NCBI RefSeq assembly: GCF_000160855.1
Contig: NZ_GG700757.1
Location: 10,357-63,342, forward strand
Direction of reading: 5' to 3'
DNA: 52,986 bases
DNA from: Lactobacillus helveticus DSM 20075 = CGMCC 1.1877
GTDB taxonomy: Bacteria; Bacillota; Bacilli; Lactobacillales; Lactobacillaceae
In this document: positions 9,078-18,703 of the stretch, piece by piece
Numbering within the stretch: the first letter of the stretch is position 1
Layout of the letters: every line of letters begins with the position of its first letter
The notes under the pieces: model-generated
What the model was told of the DNA's origin: nothing
The model's database searches: none
Seen by the model: only the letters and a program-made list of their open reading frames with translations
Program-made: the position numbers and the translations under genes

Positions 9078-9698
9078 TTAATTCAAATATGAATAAGGAT
9101 CTCCCTTGGCCCTTGCTGGCATTATATATCTTCCAAAAAGAATCATAGCATGATGAGTTTTTATCCATTCATTCTTAGGCAAAATTGATTCCAATCTTTG
9201 TTCAACTTCATGTGGAGCAGCTTTTTGATTAACAATATGAAACGCCTTAGATATTCGTGATATATGCGTATCTACTGCAATTGCTGGAACTCCATAACCT
9301 TCAGCTAAAACTACACTAGCAGTTTTCTCCCCTACTCCAGGAAACGTCATCAAGGTCTTCTTATCTTCAGGAATTTTACTATCATATTTTTCAACCAAGA
9401 TTTTTGCAGTAGCTTTTAAATGCTTAGCTTTTGAACGATATAATCCAATAGTTTTAATCGTACTTTCAATCTCTTCAATAGAAGCATTAGCTAAGACTTC
9501 AGGAGTAGGAAACTTTTTAATAAAATCAGGCATAACTCGATTAACCATTTTATCAGTTGTCTGTGCACTCATCATTACTGCACATAACAAATGAAAAGTA
9601 TTATCCCAGTGCAATTCACCTTTGGCATTAGGATACATTGCTAAAATCCGTTTTAAAACAGTACGTGCTTCGTCATCACTTAATAAATCTTCTACCAT
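9078..9698 (-). CDS. nth: Endonuclease III homologue lacking the Fe-S cysteines
   Basis: Nth is a DNA glycosylase/AP lyase that removes oxidised pyrimidines in base excision repair. This 206-aa protein has the helix-hairpin-helix and catalytic region FPGVGEKTASVVL (catalytic Lys about 125) and AVDTH (catalytic Asp about 143). Typical Nth ends with a C-x6-C-x2-C-x5-C [4Fe-4S] loop. Here the C-terminus ends at ...KGDPYSYLN and the only cysteine in the whole protein is at about residue 39. The frame closes with tandem TAA codons before the terminator, so the cluster loop is absent rather than frameshifted away. The start lies 1 base after the dnaD stop. Confidence 0.92.
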   Translation of the reverse strand: MVEDLLSDDEARTVLKRILAMYPNAKGELHWDNTFHLLCAVMMSAQTTDKMVNRVMPDFIKKFPTPEVLANASIEEIESTIKTIGLYRSKAKHLKATAKILVEKYDSKIPEDKKTLMTFPGVGEKTASVVLAEGYGVPAIAVDTHISRISKAFHIVNQKAAPHEVEQRLESILPKNEWIKTHHAMILFGRYIMPARAKGDPYSYLN

Positions 9699-9699
9699 C

Positions 9700-10344
9700 C
9701 TATCTGTTCCTCTTTAAAAATCTCTCAATTTCATCAACAGTTTTTAAATTATGCCGTTGCCAATTAAGCAAAACCCGATCAATATATTTCAACGAATAAG
9801 CCTGAGACAACACAGCTTCTCTCAGAGCCAATTCTATCACTTCAGGAGTATAATGATCCACACTTAGCCATTGAGCGACTTCTTCCCTTTCAATTGGGCT
9901 CAGATAGCGTCCAAATTCCACTTCAACTTTACGAGCTAGATAATTCAATGGATTATTATCCAAATCATCTGAAACGGATATCGTCTTTTTCCTCTTTTTA
10001 TCCTTAATCAATACATTTTGATCTATATATTGGTCTATAGCATCATATAATTTATTCAAACTATACCTATTTCCAATTTTATCTTGACTATCCTTTACTT
10101 GCTCAATAGTTAAATAATCTCGATCAATTAATCTTTGGATAATATTACCAACATCTGCTACTGTCAAATTAGTATTAGCTGCTATTTTTTCATTTGATGG
10201 AAAGTTTTCTCCTCGTTGATTAAAAGCTTCTAATTGAATAACTAATAATAATTCTGCATCACTAATATTAAGCTTAGAATAATAAGCAATCAGTCCGTTT
10301 TGTAATGTAGTAAAGCCTAAGGCGCGATAATCATTAAATTGCAA
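9700..10344 (-). CDS. dnaD: Primosomal DNA replication protein DnaD
   Basis: DnaD remodels oriC DNA and helps load the replicative helicase with DnaA, DnaB and DnaI in Firmicutes. The 214-aa protein has an N-terminal winged-helix region (about residues 20-100, with NFPSNEKIAANTNLTVADVGNIIQRL) and a C-terminal DnaB_2/DnaD domain (about 130-210). The latter contains YLSPIEREEVAQWLSVD and YIDRVLLNWQ, the YxxxILxxW-type motif for DNA contact. It is immediately upstream of nth, as in Bacillus. A terminator separates it from asnS, so it may be transcribed separately. Confidence 0.93.
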   Translation of the reverse strand: MQFNDYRALGFTTLQNGLIAYYSKLNISDAELLLVIQLEAFNQRGENFPSNEKIAANTNLTVADVGNIIQRLIDRDYLTIEQVKDSQDKIGNRYSLNKLYDAIDQYIDQNVLIKDKKRKKTISVSDDLDNNPLNYLARKVEVEFGRYLSPIEREEVAQWLSVDHYTPEVIELALREAVLSQAYSLKYIDRVLLNWQRHNLKTVDEIERFLKRNR

Positions 10345-10360
10345 GGCAGATTTCCTTTCA

Positions 10361-10397
10361 AAAATAAAAGTTGAACTATTAAATAGTCCAACTTTTG
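10361..10397 (-). terminator. asnS terminator
   Basis: On the minus strand, AAAAGTTGGACTAT / ATAGTTCAACTTTT (one G-U pair) with a 3-base loop is followed by ATTTTTG. Confidence 0.75.
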
Positions 10398-10429
10398 ATT
10401 TGCATATTCATAATTGTTAACACAAATTA

Positions 10430-11728
10430 TTAAGGTTGCATTCTGTTAATCAATCTTGGGAATGGAATTGCTTCACGAATATGGTCAAGGTGACATACCC
10501 AAGCAATAGTACGTTCAAAGCCCATACCAAAGCCTGAGTGAGGAACACCACCAAATTTACGTAAGTCAAGATACCATTGATAATCTTCAAGATTAAGGCC
10601 AGCATCAATAATTTGTTGCTTCAATACTTCGTAATTGCCTTCACGTTCTGATCCACCAAAGATTTCTCCATAGCCTTCTGGTGCAATAACATCAGCACAT
10701 AAGTATTCCTTTGGATTATCAGGATTCTTCTTCATGTAGAAAGGCTTAATTGAAGTTGGATAGTTAACGATAAATACTGGACGATCATATTGTTCAGAAA
10801 TATAACCTTCATCAGGTGCACCAAAGTCATCGCCCCACTTAAAGTCACGACCTGCATCTTGAAGCATCTTAACAGCATCATCGTATGGAAGACGAACAAA
10901 GTTACCTTCAGTGGTTGGACGAAGTTTTTCAGGATCTCTACCCAAAATCTTCAATTCGTATTCGTTCTTGTCTAATACTTGCTTAACCATGTAAGCTAAG
11001 TATCTTTCTTGAAGATCTAATGATTCATCTTGGTGCATCCAAGCCATTTCTGGTTCCATCATCCAGAATTCAGTCATATGGCGACGACCCTTTGATTCTT
11101 CAGCTCTGAAAGTTGGCCCAAAAGTAAAGATCTTACCAAATGCCATTGCTCCAGCTTCACCATACAATTGACCTGATTGTGATAAGTAAGCATCATGGTC
11201 AAAGTAATCAACATGGAATAATTGGGTAGTACCTTCTGGTGCTGAATGCATGAAAATTGGGGCATCAAACTTAATGAAGTCTTCTTTTTCAAAGAAATCT
11301 ACAGTTGCTTTAAACATGGTATTTCTAATTTGCATAATAGCAAATGGCTTCTTTGATCTTAACCACAAATGACGATGATCAAGCAAGAAATCAATACCGT
11401 GTTCCTTGTTACCAATAGGGTAACCTTCATTGTTTGAAACAACCTTTAAATCAGTAATTTGAATCTCATAGCCAAAGTGAGAACGTGCATCTTCATGCAC
11501 AGTACCAGTAATATAAAAACTAGATTCTTGTCTAAGTGATTTAGCAACTTCAAATACTTCATCTGTTACATCATTTTTACGAACTACACCTTGGAAGAAT
11601 GCAGTACCATCACGCAATTGCAAGAAAATAATTTTTCCACTTGATCTTTTATCTGTTAACCAAACATGCATCTTAACTTCTTGATCAACATGTTTAGAAG
11701 AATCTTTAATTGAAATCAATTCTGTCAT
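10430..11728 (-). CDS. asnS: Asparaginyl-tRNA synthetase
   Basis: AsnS charges tRNA-Asn. From the ATG at 11728, behind an AGGA site, the 432-aa protein starts [10 protein letters not shown], which fits the family. A frame extension to 11755 lacks a ribosome site. An N-terminal OB-fold anticodon-binding domain (about residues 15-105) precedes the class II catalytic core with motif 2 [19 protein letters not shown] and motif 3 [12 protein letters not shown]. The gene follows tseB, as asnS follows ypmB in Bacillus apart from aspB, which is absent here. A TATAAT at 11755-11760 could give it extra transcription. Confidence 0.96.
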   Translation of the reverse strand: MTELISIKDSSKHVDQEVKMHVWLTDKRSSGKIIFLQLRDGTAFFQGVVRKNDVTDEVFEVAKSLRQESSFYITGTVHEDARSHFGYEIQITDLKVVSNNEGYPIGNKEHGIDFLLDHRHLWLRSKKPFAIMQIRNTMFKATVDFFEKEDFIKFDAPIFMHSAPEGTTQLFHVDYFDHDAYLSQSGQLYGEAGAMAFGKIFTFGPTFRAEESKGRRHMTEFWMMEPEMAWMHQDESLDLQERYLAYMVKQVLDKNEYELKILGRDPEKLRPTTEGNFVRLPYDDAVKMLQDAGRDFKWGDDFGAPDEGYISEQYDRPVFIVNYPTSIKPFYMKKNPDNPKEYLCADVIAPEGYGEIFGGSEREGNYEVLKQQIIDAGLNLEDYQWYLDLRKFGGVPHSGFGMGFERTIAWVCHLDHIREAIPFPRLINRMQP

Positions 11729-11782
11729 AAAATTTCCTGTCCACCTTTTTATCAATTATACAGTTCCATGATACCAAAGTTT

Positions 11783-12283
11783 CTATAAATTATCGACTTC
11801 TGAAATATCATTTCCATCTTTAAATTCATATATTGTATAGCCCAAATTACCATTGTGCTTTTTATAGGCTACTTCCCAAACTGCTTGGCCCTTGTACCAA
11901 CCAAGATTAATATGATTAATTGTAGCATCAGAATGAGAGGATTTAAACTTATTTTTAATATATGCCTCAGAAACCCCTTTATTTGCTGGATATAAGTATG
12001 CTTTTTTAGAATTAGGCAAATAAACGAAATAATAACGTTTGCCTTTTTTACCAGTTCCAGTAATGGCGTAGCTACTAGTGCCCCTATCTAAATGATAGTA
12101 GCTTTGAATGTTCTTAATTGGTGTTTTAGTCCGAGCTATTTCCGCAATTTTTTGATTATTACCACGACTTCGAGAACCCGCATAATAGAAAATCAAAATA
12201 CTAGCCACAAAAGCAATTACAATAATTCCGATTACCCATGATATAAATTTTAGTGTTTGTCTTGTATCATCTTGTATCATCAT
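11783..12283 (-). CDS. tseB: TseB/YpmB-like membrane protein
   Basis: The 166-aa protein has one N-terminal membrane helix (about residues 11-32) and an extracytoplasmic domain resembling the DUF5590/TseB domain of Bacillus YpmB. In Bacillus, TseB modulates PBP2A activity in wall elongation; that role is inferred here from family and context. The start overlaps the dinG stop (ATGA at 12280-12283). MMIQ or MIQ could each be the initiator. The order dinG-ypmB-asnS is conserved. Confidence 0.85.
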   Translation of the reverse strand: MMIQDDTRQTLKFISWVIGIIVIAFVASILIFYYAGSRSRGNNQKIAEIARTKTPIKNIQSYYHLDRGTSSYAITGTGKKGKRYYFVYLPNSKKAYLYPANKGVSEAYIKNKFKSSHSDATINHINLGWYKGQAVWEVAYKKHNGNLGYTIYEFKDGNDISEVDNL

Positions 12284-15069
12284 TTTTTCTTATTTTCTAA
12301 TTCTTTTAGCTCTTCTTTTGTAACCTTTTTCACCTTTACAGGGATCACCTGTAAAAATGCCTTGCCATATTCTTTAGACCATAATCTAGGATCTAGAATA
12401 ATATATTGTCCATGATCTTTTTCACCACGAATCAAGCGTCCCATTCCCTGTCTAAACCTAATAACAGCTCGAGGAAGACTATCTTTTTCAAAGACATTAA
12501 TACCTTGATCTTCTAATTTTTTCTGTCTTAAGCGAACCTCTGGCTGATCTGGAGACTCAAAAGGCAAACGAGCAACAAATACAGTATCAATGCCACAGTC
12601 ATGAAAATCGATGCCCTCCCAAAAACTATCAGCACCAATAATAATCGCTTTTTTAGCAATTACAAACCTCTTTGCAATTAGATTATTAGAACCCGATATT
12701 CCTTGAGCTAAGATCTCAAAGTCTTTTAATTCCGGAGAATTCATAATTGCCATAAATACCGTTCGAATCTTCTCCAGATTAGTCATCAATACTAAGACAT
12801 GATTTTTATTTGTTAAGTCATTAATTAAAATTTGCTCAATATCTTCTTCATATGCCTCGCTGTCTGGATTAGGCATATTATTCACTGCAATTACTTGCAA
12901 ATGCTTTTTAATATTAAATGTACTCTTACCTATATATTCCACTAAAGACATATTACTTAGAGCTAATTGATTAATAGCATAATCAAAATTATGGTTACTG
13001 GTTAACGTAGCACTGATAAAAGCAATATGATCAAAACGGCTATATATCTGATTAAGCACATCTTCTGCATCTAACATCAGCCAATTCAAATTGGTACTTA
13101 GAGGATCATCTGGATTAGTAACCATCAATATGAATCCATCCTGATCTAAATTTTGTGAATCCGACAATATATCTGCTAACTGATAACTCTTTTCAGAGTA
13201 ATAATCTAAACGATCGATTTGTTCAGTAATTTCGCTTAGTAATGTTTCAGTATTAGTCAAAACTTGCTCTTGCTCTTGCTCTTGATAGAGTTCAAACAAA
13301 ACTTGATTAGTCAACTCTCTAACTTCTTCAAGTTTTTGTTGGAATTTGCCTAATGATTGCTTAAACTGACTATTTTTATTAAATAGACCCTTGCCTTGAA
13401 AACTTAATTCTAAAGTTCCGTTAGCCAAAATTGTCTTATTAACAGCATTTTTATTTTGAGCATATAAATCTTTTTGCAAATCGTTAATACATTGAATCAA
13501 TTCTAAAATCTGTGGATCAAGCTTCTTTAATAAAAAGTTGAGCTGCACATTATCATTAAATTGATTCTCCACACCGTCGTTAGAAAAATACAGCAAATTC
13601 CGCAAATAACTCAATACGCCCCATAATGCCTCAAAACGCAACGAATCATTTCGTGAACTAATAACATTTTCAGTAAAACGATGTGCTTCATCGATTACTA
13701 AATATGGATTTTGTCCCCAAATAGTATCCATATAGTGATTAGCTAAATAGGCATGGTTGGTAACTAATATATCTGCTTCTTCTTGCCGTTTACGAGCCAA
13801 ATTCCAGAAATCAACGCTTGCAAAACGACTACCTACTCTTGCATCCCCCGGATGCTGAATCTGTGCAAACAACGGAGCATTATAATTGGTCAAATTCAGC
13901 TCGTCCAAATCACCGGTTTTAGTTTCTGTTAACCAAACTAAAATCTGCATCTGTAATACAAGAGTATTTTTATTTGGCGTACCTTGAAAAATTGTTTGCA
14001 CAAATCCATCTAAATCCAAATAATGACTGCTTGATTTAACCACTTCTGCTGTTAAATCTAATTTAGTAACTTTTAAAAGCTGAGGTATTTCATGATCAAT
14101 TATTTGCTCTTGTAATACCTTAGTAGGAGTAGCAACTACTAATTTTCTCCCCGAATAAAGCTGATACGCATATGCAAATAAATACGAAAATGTTTTACCA
14201 GTACCATTAGGTGCTTCAACTACCATAGCTCTTTTATCAGGATTATTAACAAATTTATGCAGATGATTAATTAAATCTACTTGAGCACGACGAAAATGTA
14301 GTTTTCCCTTAAACAATTTCTTCTTTTCATCATCGTTTATTGGAAAGTGAGCATTCTCTCCATGACGATCTAATTGGTCATTTTGTTTTTGCAAAATAAT
14401 ATTGCGGACCTGCATGTAATTTGATCCCAATGGTCTTTTTTGCTTACGCAAATTATCAGCAATTGTAGTAATTAACCACGAAGTATCTCGAATTAAACTT
14501 GATGATAGAGAACTTAACGTATTCAAAGTTGCCTGAGGCAAACTTTCTAACTTATGAATAATTTTAATCAGTAAAACAGCAGTTCCATATGCATCTGAAT
14601 CAGCTTTATGAGGATTGAGATGCTTAATTTTAAGCTGAGCAGTTAAATCACTTAACTTATATGATGGCAAGGTAGGAAAAGCAATTTTTGCTAATTCTAC
14701 CGTATCAATAGCCTTATTAGTCAGTGCTTCATAACCATGCTGCACTAACTCATAATTTAAAAAAGGCAAATCAAAATCAACATTATGTGCTACAAACACT
14801 GTGCCTTTTAGTATCTCTATTATTTTTGGAGCATAAACAGAAAAATCATCTTTCCCTTGTACATCTTCATTATGAATGCCAGTTAGATTAACCACAGACT
14901 GGGGAATTTCACGATGTGGGTTAATCATAAATGAATATGTCTTAACCACTTTCATATTTTTAATAATGGCACATCCAAACTGAATAATATGATGACCCTT
15001 TTCTCGCTGCGTCCCTGTAGTTTCTAAGTCAACAACAGCAAAGGTATCTTTTGCAAAAATCTTTGCCAT
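12280..15069 (-). CDS. dinG: DinG-family helicase with N-terminal DEDDh exonuclease
   Basis: This 929-aa protein fuses a DnaQ-like 3'-5' exonuclease (DLETTG at 14-19, HNVDFD at about 95-100, HKADSDA at about 154-160) to an XPD/DinG-type superfamily 2 helicase. Walker A EAPNGTGKT is at 285-293, DEAH at 460-463, and the late motif is RFRQGMGRLIRGEKD. The fusion is typical of Gram-positive DinG. Between Walker A and DEAH, where Fe-S helicases carry four cysteines, there is no cysteine at all. In this group DinG may act mainly as a nuclease; in the cell it probably serves DNA repair. It is 17 bases after addA and overlaps tseB. Confidence 0.93.
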   Translation of the reverse strand: MAKIFAKDTFAVVDLETTGTQREKGHHIIQFGCAIIKNMKVVKTYSFMINPHREIPQSVVNLTGIHNEDVQGKDDFSVYAPKIIEILKGTVFVAHNVDFDLPFLNYELVQHGYEALTNKAIDTVELAKIAFPTLPSYKLSDLTAQLKIKHLNPHKADSDAYGTAVLLIKIIHKLESLPQATLNTLSSLSSSLIRDTSWLITTIADNLRKQKRPLGSNYMQVRNIILQKQNDQLDRHGENAHFPINDDEKKKLFKGKLHFRRAQVDLINHLHKFVNNPDKRAMVVEAPNGTGKTFSYLFAYAYQLYSGRKLVVATPTKVLQEQIIDHEIPQLLKVTKLDLTAEVVKSSSHYLDLDGFVQTIFQGTPNKNTLVLQMQILVWLTETKTGDLDELNLTNYNAPLFAQIQHPGDARVGSRFASVDFWNLARKRQEEADILVTNHAYLANHYMDTIWGQNPYLVIDEAHRFTENVISSRNDSLRFEALWGVLSYLRNLLYFSNDGVENQFNDNVQLNFLLKKLDPQILELIQCINDLQKDLYAQNKNAVNKTILANGTLELSFQGKGLFNKNSQFKQSLGKFQQKLEEVRELTNQVLFELYQEQEQEQVLTNTETLLSEITEQIDRLDYYSEKSYQLADILSDSQNLDQDGFILMVTNPDDPLSTNLNWLMLDAEDVLNQIYSRFDHIAFISATLTSNHNFDYAINQLALSNMSLVEYIGKSTFNIKKHLQVIAVNNMPNPDSEAYEEDIEQILINDLTNKNHVLVLMTNLEKIRTVFMAIMNSPELKDFEILAQGISGSNNLIAKRFVIAKKAIIIGADSFWEGIDFHDCGIDTVFVARLPFESPDQPEVRLRQKKLEDQGINVFEKDSLPRAVIRFRQGMGRLIRGEKDHGQYIILDPRLWSKEYGKAFLQVIPVKVKKVTKEELKELENKKK

Positions 15070-15086
15070 TTTTTCCTTCTTTCTAA

Positions 15087-18000
15087 CTACTTAACTTCAA
15101 CTACTTGTTTGGCATCAAGCAGAATTAAATATTTACCAATAACTTTCTTTTCACTAAATTCATTTAATGCTTGTTCATACAAGCGAAGCTGACCAGTATA
15201 TTTTTCTTTAATCAATTCAATAGATTTATCTATATTTGTTTTATTTACATGATCAGTTTTGTAATCAAACAAAATGATACCATTCTTTGCTACAAAATAA
15301 CCATCAATCGTACCGTGAACCAAAATTTTTGCATCAGGATCGCTGAAATCTTTAAATAAAGTTCTAGCTGATAACAAACTAGAGAAATCTACTTCTCGTT
15401 TTAAATTAGTTGGCTCTTTCCAAAAATCTTTTGCAAAATCACCATGAACAAACCAGTCAATTTGATCTTTATTCAGACTTGAAACAATATCTGGATTTAA
15501 TTTCTTTTGTTCAATCAACGTTGCTATCTCTTGATCTAAATTATCTGCACTATCATTAGTGTAATCATAATATTGCAGGATCAGGTGAGTAGCTGTACCA
15601 ATCTCTGCTCCCGTAAATTTAGTTTGATACAAGAAATTAGGCTTAGTATCAATAGGCTGCAAATAACGATTAGTAGAAGTTAATAAATGAGAGTTCTCTA
15701 ATTCTGCATCTATTGGATCATTAAACGCTTTTTTTATTTCAGAAACCGCCTGATAAGCCGTGGTTTCACTTGCATCCCTAAAAGGATAATTAAATTGATA
15801 TAGCTTATTAACCGTTTGCGTTAACAAAGCTGATTTGCTCGTATTTTCATTTTGATTATCAGTATCTTCGTCTTTTTTGATAAATTTAGTATCTTCATCT
15901 TGATAATCAATAAACAAAATCTTTTGGCTTTGGTCAATTGATTTAGTAATATCGTTTAACTTAATCGCTACATGACGATCAAATCTTAATGAAGGTCCGA
16001 TAAAACTCAAAGGACTAGTAGCTGACAATTTATTGATCAAAGGCAGTTGTCCAGCATGATTTAATTCTGTCGACCATTCTTTAACTTTTTTATTAAAGCT
16101 AGGGACATCCCCTACCAGAATCAGCTTTTGCTTTGCTCTAGTTAAGGCAACATACAGAATACGTGCTTCTTCTTCAAGCAATTGTTGTTTTTTAGTAATA
16201 TTGCCCATTGCTTTAACTAGTGAGTCAACACGATAATTTTGTTCTCTTAAGGTGATCCCCATACTATCAGAATTAATAATATAGTTTCCATTTAGATCAC
16301 GCATCTGATAATGATGCTGCATCCCGACATAGAAGACAATTGGAAATTCCAGTCCTTTAGAACCATGAATAGTCATCAATCTAACAGCATTACCAGCTTC
16401 TTTAGTTAACAGCGGTTGTGCTAAATCCTTTTGACTACGTCTCATTCGATCAATAAAGTTAATGAATTGATATAGCCCTTTAAAGCCCGCACTTTCATAT
16501 GAAGTGGCTCTTTCATACAATGCTTCGAGATTGACTCGCCGCTGCTCACCATTAGGTAAAGCCGTCATTATCTCTAATAAATTAGTCCGTTCATATATAC
16601 TCCAAATCAATTCAGAAATTCTATGAGTTGTAGCAAAACTACGCAATTCTGCCAATTGATTCAAAAAGTTTTTGCACTTTTTGCTTAATACATCATTTGT
16701 ACCTACATATGAAGTAAGTGCACTATAAAAATTGCTATTTTTGCTTTTAATTCTAATTTTAGCTAATTCTTTTTCATCAAAATTAAATAGTGGTGACCGC
16801 AATACCGTTACTAATGGAATATCCTGATCGGGATTATCGATAATCTTTAAATAGTTCATCATGACGGTTAATTCAAAAGTTTGAAAGTAATTTTCTGCAT
16901 CGGTAACAAACAATGGAATATCTTGTTTAGCAAATTCTTGCATAATTTCCAAGTTATCACTGCGACTTCTGGTCAAAATAGCAATATCACTGTATTCCAT
17001 ATCACGCATTTTCCCAGTATTACTATCAAAAATTTGAACATGCTCGTCTTCTAACTGCTTAATGCGAGCGAGTACCATTTGAATTTCAGAGAAGTCTATT
17101 TCATTCTTGCTTTTTTCATTGTTATTCTTCTTTTCATGAACAATAACTTCACTTGCTTGAGGCAATGATTTAGGATAATATTTTGCTCCAAAAATTAGCT
17201 GCCCTTCTTTTTGATAATCAATCCCACCAAAATCAGTACTTAAAATACTTTTAAACACAGCGTTAACTGTTTGGGTCACCGGCTCTGTAGAACGGAAATT
17301 GTCTGACAACAAAATCCGTTCTTCATGCTCATTCTCATCTTCCGCAAATTGATGATACTTTTGCAAAAATAAACTAGGCTCAGCTTGCCTAAAACCATAA
17401 ATTGACTGCTTTACATCCCCCACCATAAAAAGAGTATTCTTCTTTTCACTCTTAATTTGCTGGATAATTCTTTCCTGCAAAGCATTAATATCCTGATACT
17501 CATCAATCAAAATTTCTTTAAATTTATTTTGATAAAAATCACGTGCCATTTGAGAACTGGATGTATCTTGACTTAAAATCTGATAAGCTAATTGCTCCAT
17601 ATCGCTATAATCAAGCAAATTTTCATTACGCTTCAATTGATTAAAACGTTCAATCAGTTTTATTTCTGCAGTTGAAATAGCAGTTACTATCTTTTGGCTT
17701 TCCTGCATGATTTTTATCTGCTCTTTTTCAGTTACAGCATAAAATGAAGTGAATGTATCAAATACTTGACTCTTAGCCTCATCTTTTAAAGACTGGATTT
17801 CATTATAAAACTCTAGAAGATCTTCATCCCATTTTTTAGATTTACGAAAATTAATCGTAAAAACGCAGCTTCTCAATAGCTCTCGTTGTTTATCATAATC
17901 ATCATCTTCCTTAACCGCCTGTACAAAATTATTTAGGTTTTGTGCAAACAAAGTAAATGATTCTTTTACCTTAGCTAATTCCTTAGTTTCCATTATAGCT

Positions 18001-18701
18001 TGCGTTAAATACGAAGCTATCTTCTCCTGCAATTCTGAAAACTTAGTTGCTATATATGGCTTAATTTGCTTTTGCCAGATCTTCGATCCTATTACGCTAT
18101 CCTCAATTTCATAAATCTGTGGAAGCTGTGCAAGCCATTTTTTATATTCTGGCTTCGCCATAGCAAAATTATATAAATCCAGTAATAAATCACGTGGACT
18201 ATCTGCATCCCGATCACCAGCAAAATTATCATAGAAATGTCTAAAAGCCTTATCCTTGCTCGTTAACATTTCTCCTTCAATTTCTCGTAAAGCTCGCTCT
18301 TTTAATAAAGCTGCCTGCGTATCATCAGTTAAGATAGTGAAACTAGGATCCAATTCGATTGAATAATAAAACCTATGAATCACATCCAAACAAAACGCAT
18401 CAATAGTGGAAATATTAGCAGTATCTATTTGATTTAACTGTTCACGTAAATATCTATAATCAACACCAGGTTTAGCCATTTCTTTAGTCAACGCTGCTTT
18501 AATTCTGGTCTTCATTTCTTCAGCAGCTGCCTTAGTAAAAGTTACAACCAACAACTCATCTACTTGAGTACCTGCTAAAATTTCCTTTAAAACGCGTTCA
18601 ACTAAGACGGTTGTTTTACCACTACCTGCTGATGCGGAAACTAAAATATCATGACCTCGATCATTAATTGCTTTTTCTTGTTCTTTTGTAAATTGTGGCA
18701 A
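15087..18701 (-). CDS. addA: ATP-dependent helicase/nuclease subunit A (AddA/RexA)
   Basis: AddA is the UvrD-like 3'-5' helicase and nuclease subunit of AddAB, the Firmicute counterpart of RecBCD, which resects double-strand ends for RecA. The 1204-aa protein has Walker A SASAGSGKTT (about 22-31), ILIDEYQD (Walker B), GDVKQSIYGFR, MTIHGSKGLEF and YVALTRAKQKL helicase motifs. Its C-terminal RecB-type nuclease has ILFDYKTDH near residue 1140. It starts 2 bases after the addB stop, so the subunits are surely co-expressed. It looks intact. Confidence 0.96.
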   Translation of the reverse strand: MPQFTKEQEKAINDRGHDILVSASAGSGKTTVLVERVLKEILAGTQVDELLVVTFTKAAAEEMKTRIKAALTKEMAKPGVDYRYLREQLNQIDTANISTIDAFCLDVIHRFYYSIELDPSFTILTDDTQAALLKERALREIEGEMLTSKDKAFRHFYDNFAGDRDADSPRDLLLDLYNFAMAKPEYKKWLAQLPQIYEIEDSVIGSKIWQKQIKPYIATKFSELQEKIASYLTQAIMETKELAKVKESFTLFAQNLNNFVQAVKEDDDYDKQRELLRSCVFTINFRKSKKWDEDLLEFYNEIQSLKDEAKSQVFDTFTSFYAVTEKEQIKIMQESQKIVTAISTAEIKLIERFNQLKRNENLLDYSDMEQLAYQILSQDTSSSQMARDFYQNKFKEILIDEYQDINALQERIIQQIKSEKKNTLFMVGDVKQSIYGFRQAEPSLFLQKYHQFAEDENEHEERILLSDNFRSTEPVTQTVNAVFKSILSTDFGGIDYQKEGQLIFGAKYYPKSLPQASEVIVHEKKNNNEKSKNEIDFSEIQMVLARIKQLEDEHVQIFDSNTGKMRDMEYSDIAILTRSRSDNLEIMQEFAKQDIPLFVTDAENYFQTFELTVMMNYLKIIDNPDQDIPLVTVLRSPLFNFDEKELAKIRIKSKNSNFYSALTSYVGTNDVLSKKCKNFLNQLAELRSFATTHRISELIWSIYERTNLLEIMTALPNGEQRRVNLEALYERATSYESAGFKGLYQFINFIDRMRRSQKDLAQPLLTKEAGNAVRLMTIHGSKGLEFPIVFYVGMQHHYQMRDLNGNYIINSDSMGITLREQNYRVDSLVKAMGNITKKQQLLEEEARILYVALTRAKQKLILVGDVPSFNKKVKEWSTELNHAGQLPLINKLSATSPLSFIGPSLRFDRHVAIKLNDITKSIDQSQKILFIDYQDEDTKFIKKDEDTDNQNENTSKSALLTQTVNKLYQFNYPFRDASETTAYQAVSEIKKAFNDPIDAELENSHLLTSTNRYLQPIDTKPNFLYQTKFTGAEIGTATHLILQYYDYTNDSADNLDQEIATLIEQKKLNPDIVSSLNKDQIDWFVHGDFAKDFWKEPTNLKREVDFSSLLSARTLFKDFSDPDAKILVHGTIDGYFVAKNGIILFDYKTDHVNKTNIDKSIELIKEKYTGQLRLYEQALNEFSEKKVIGKYLILLDAKQVVEVK

Positions 18702-18703
18702 AA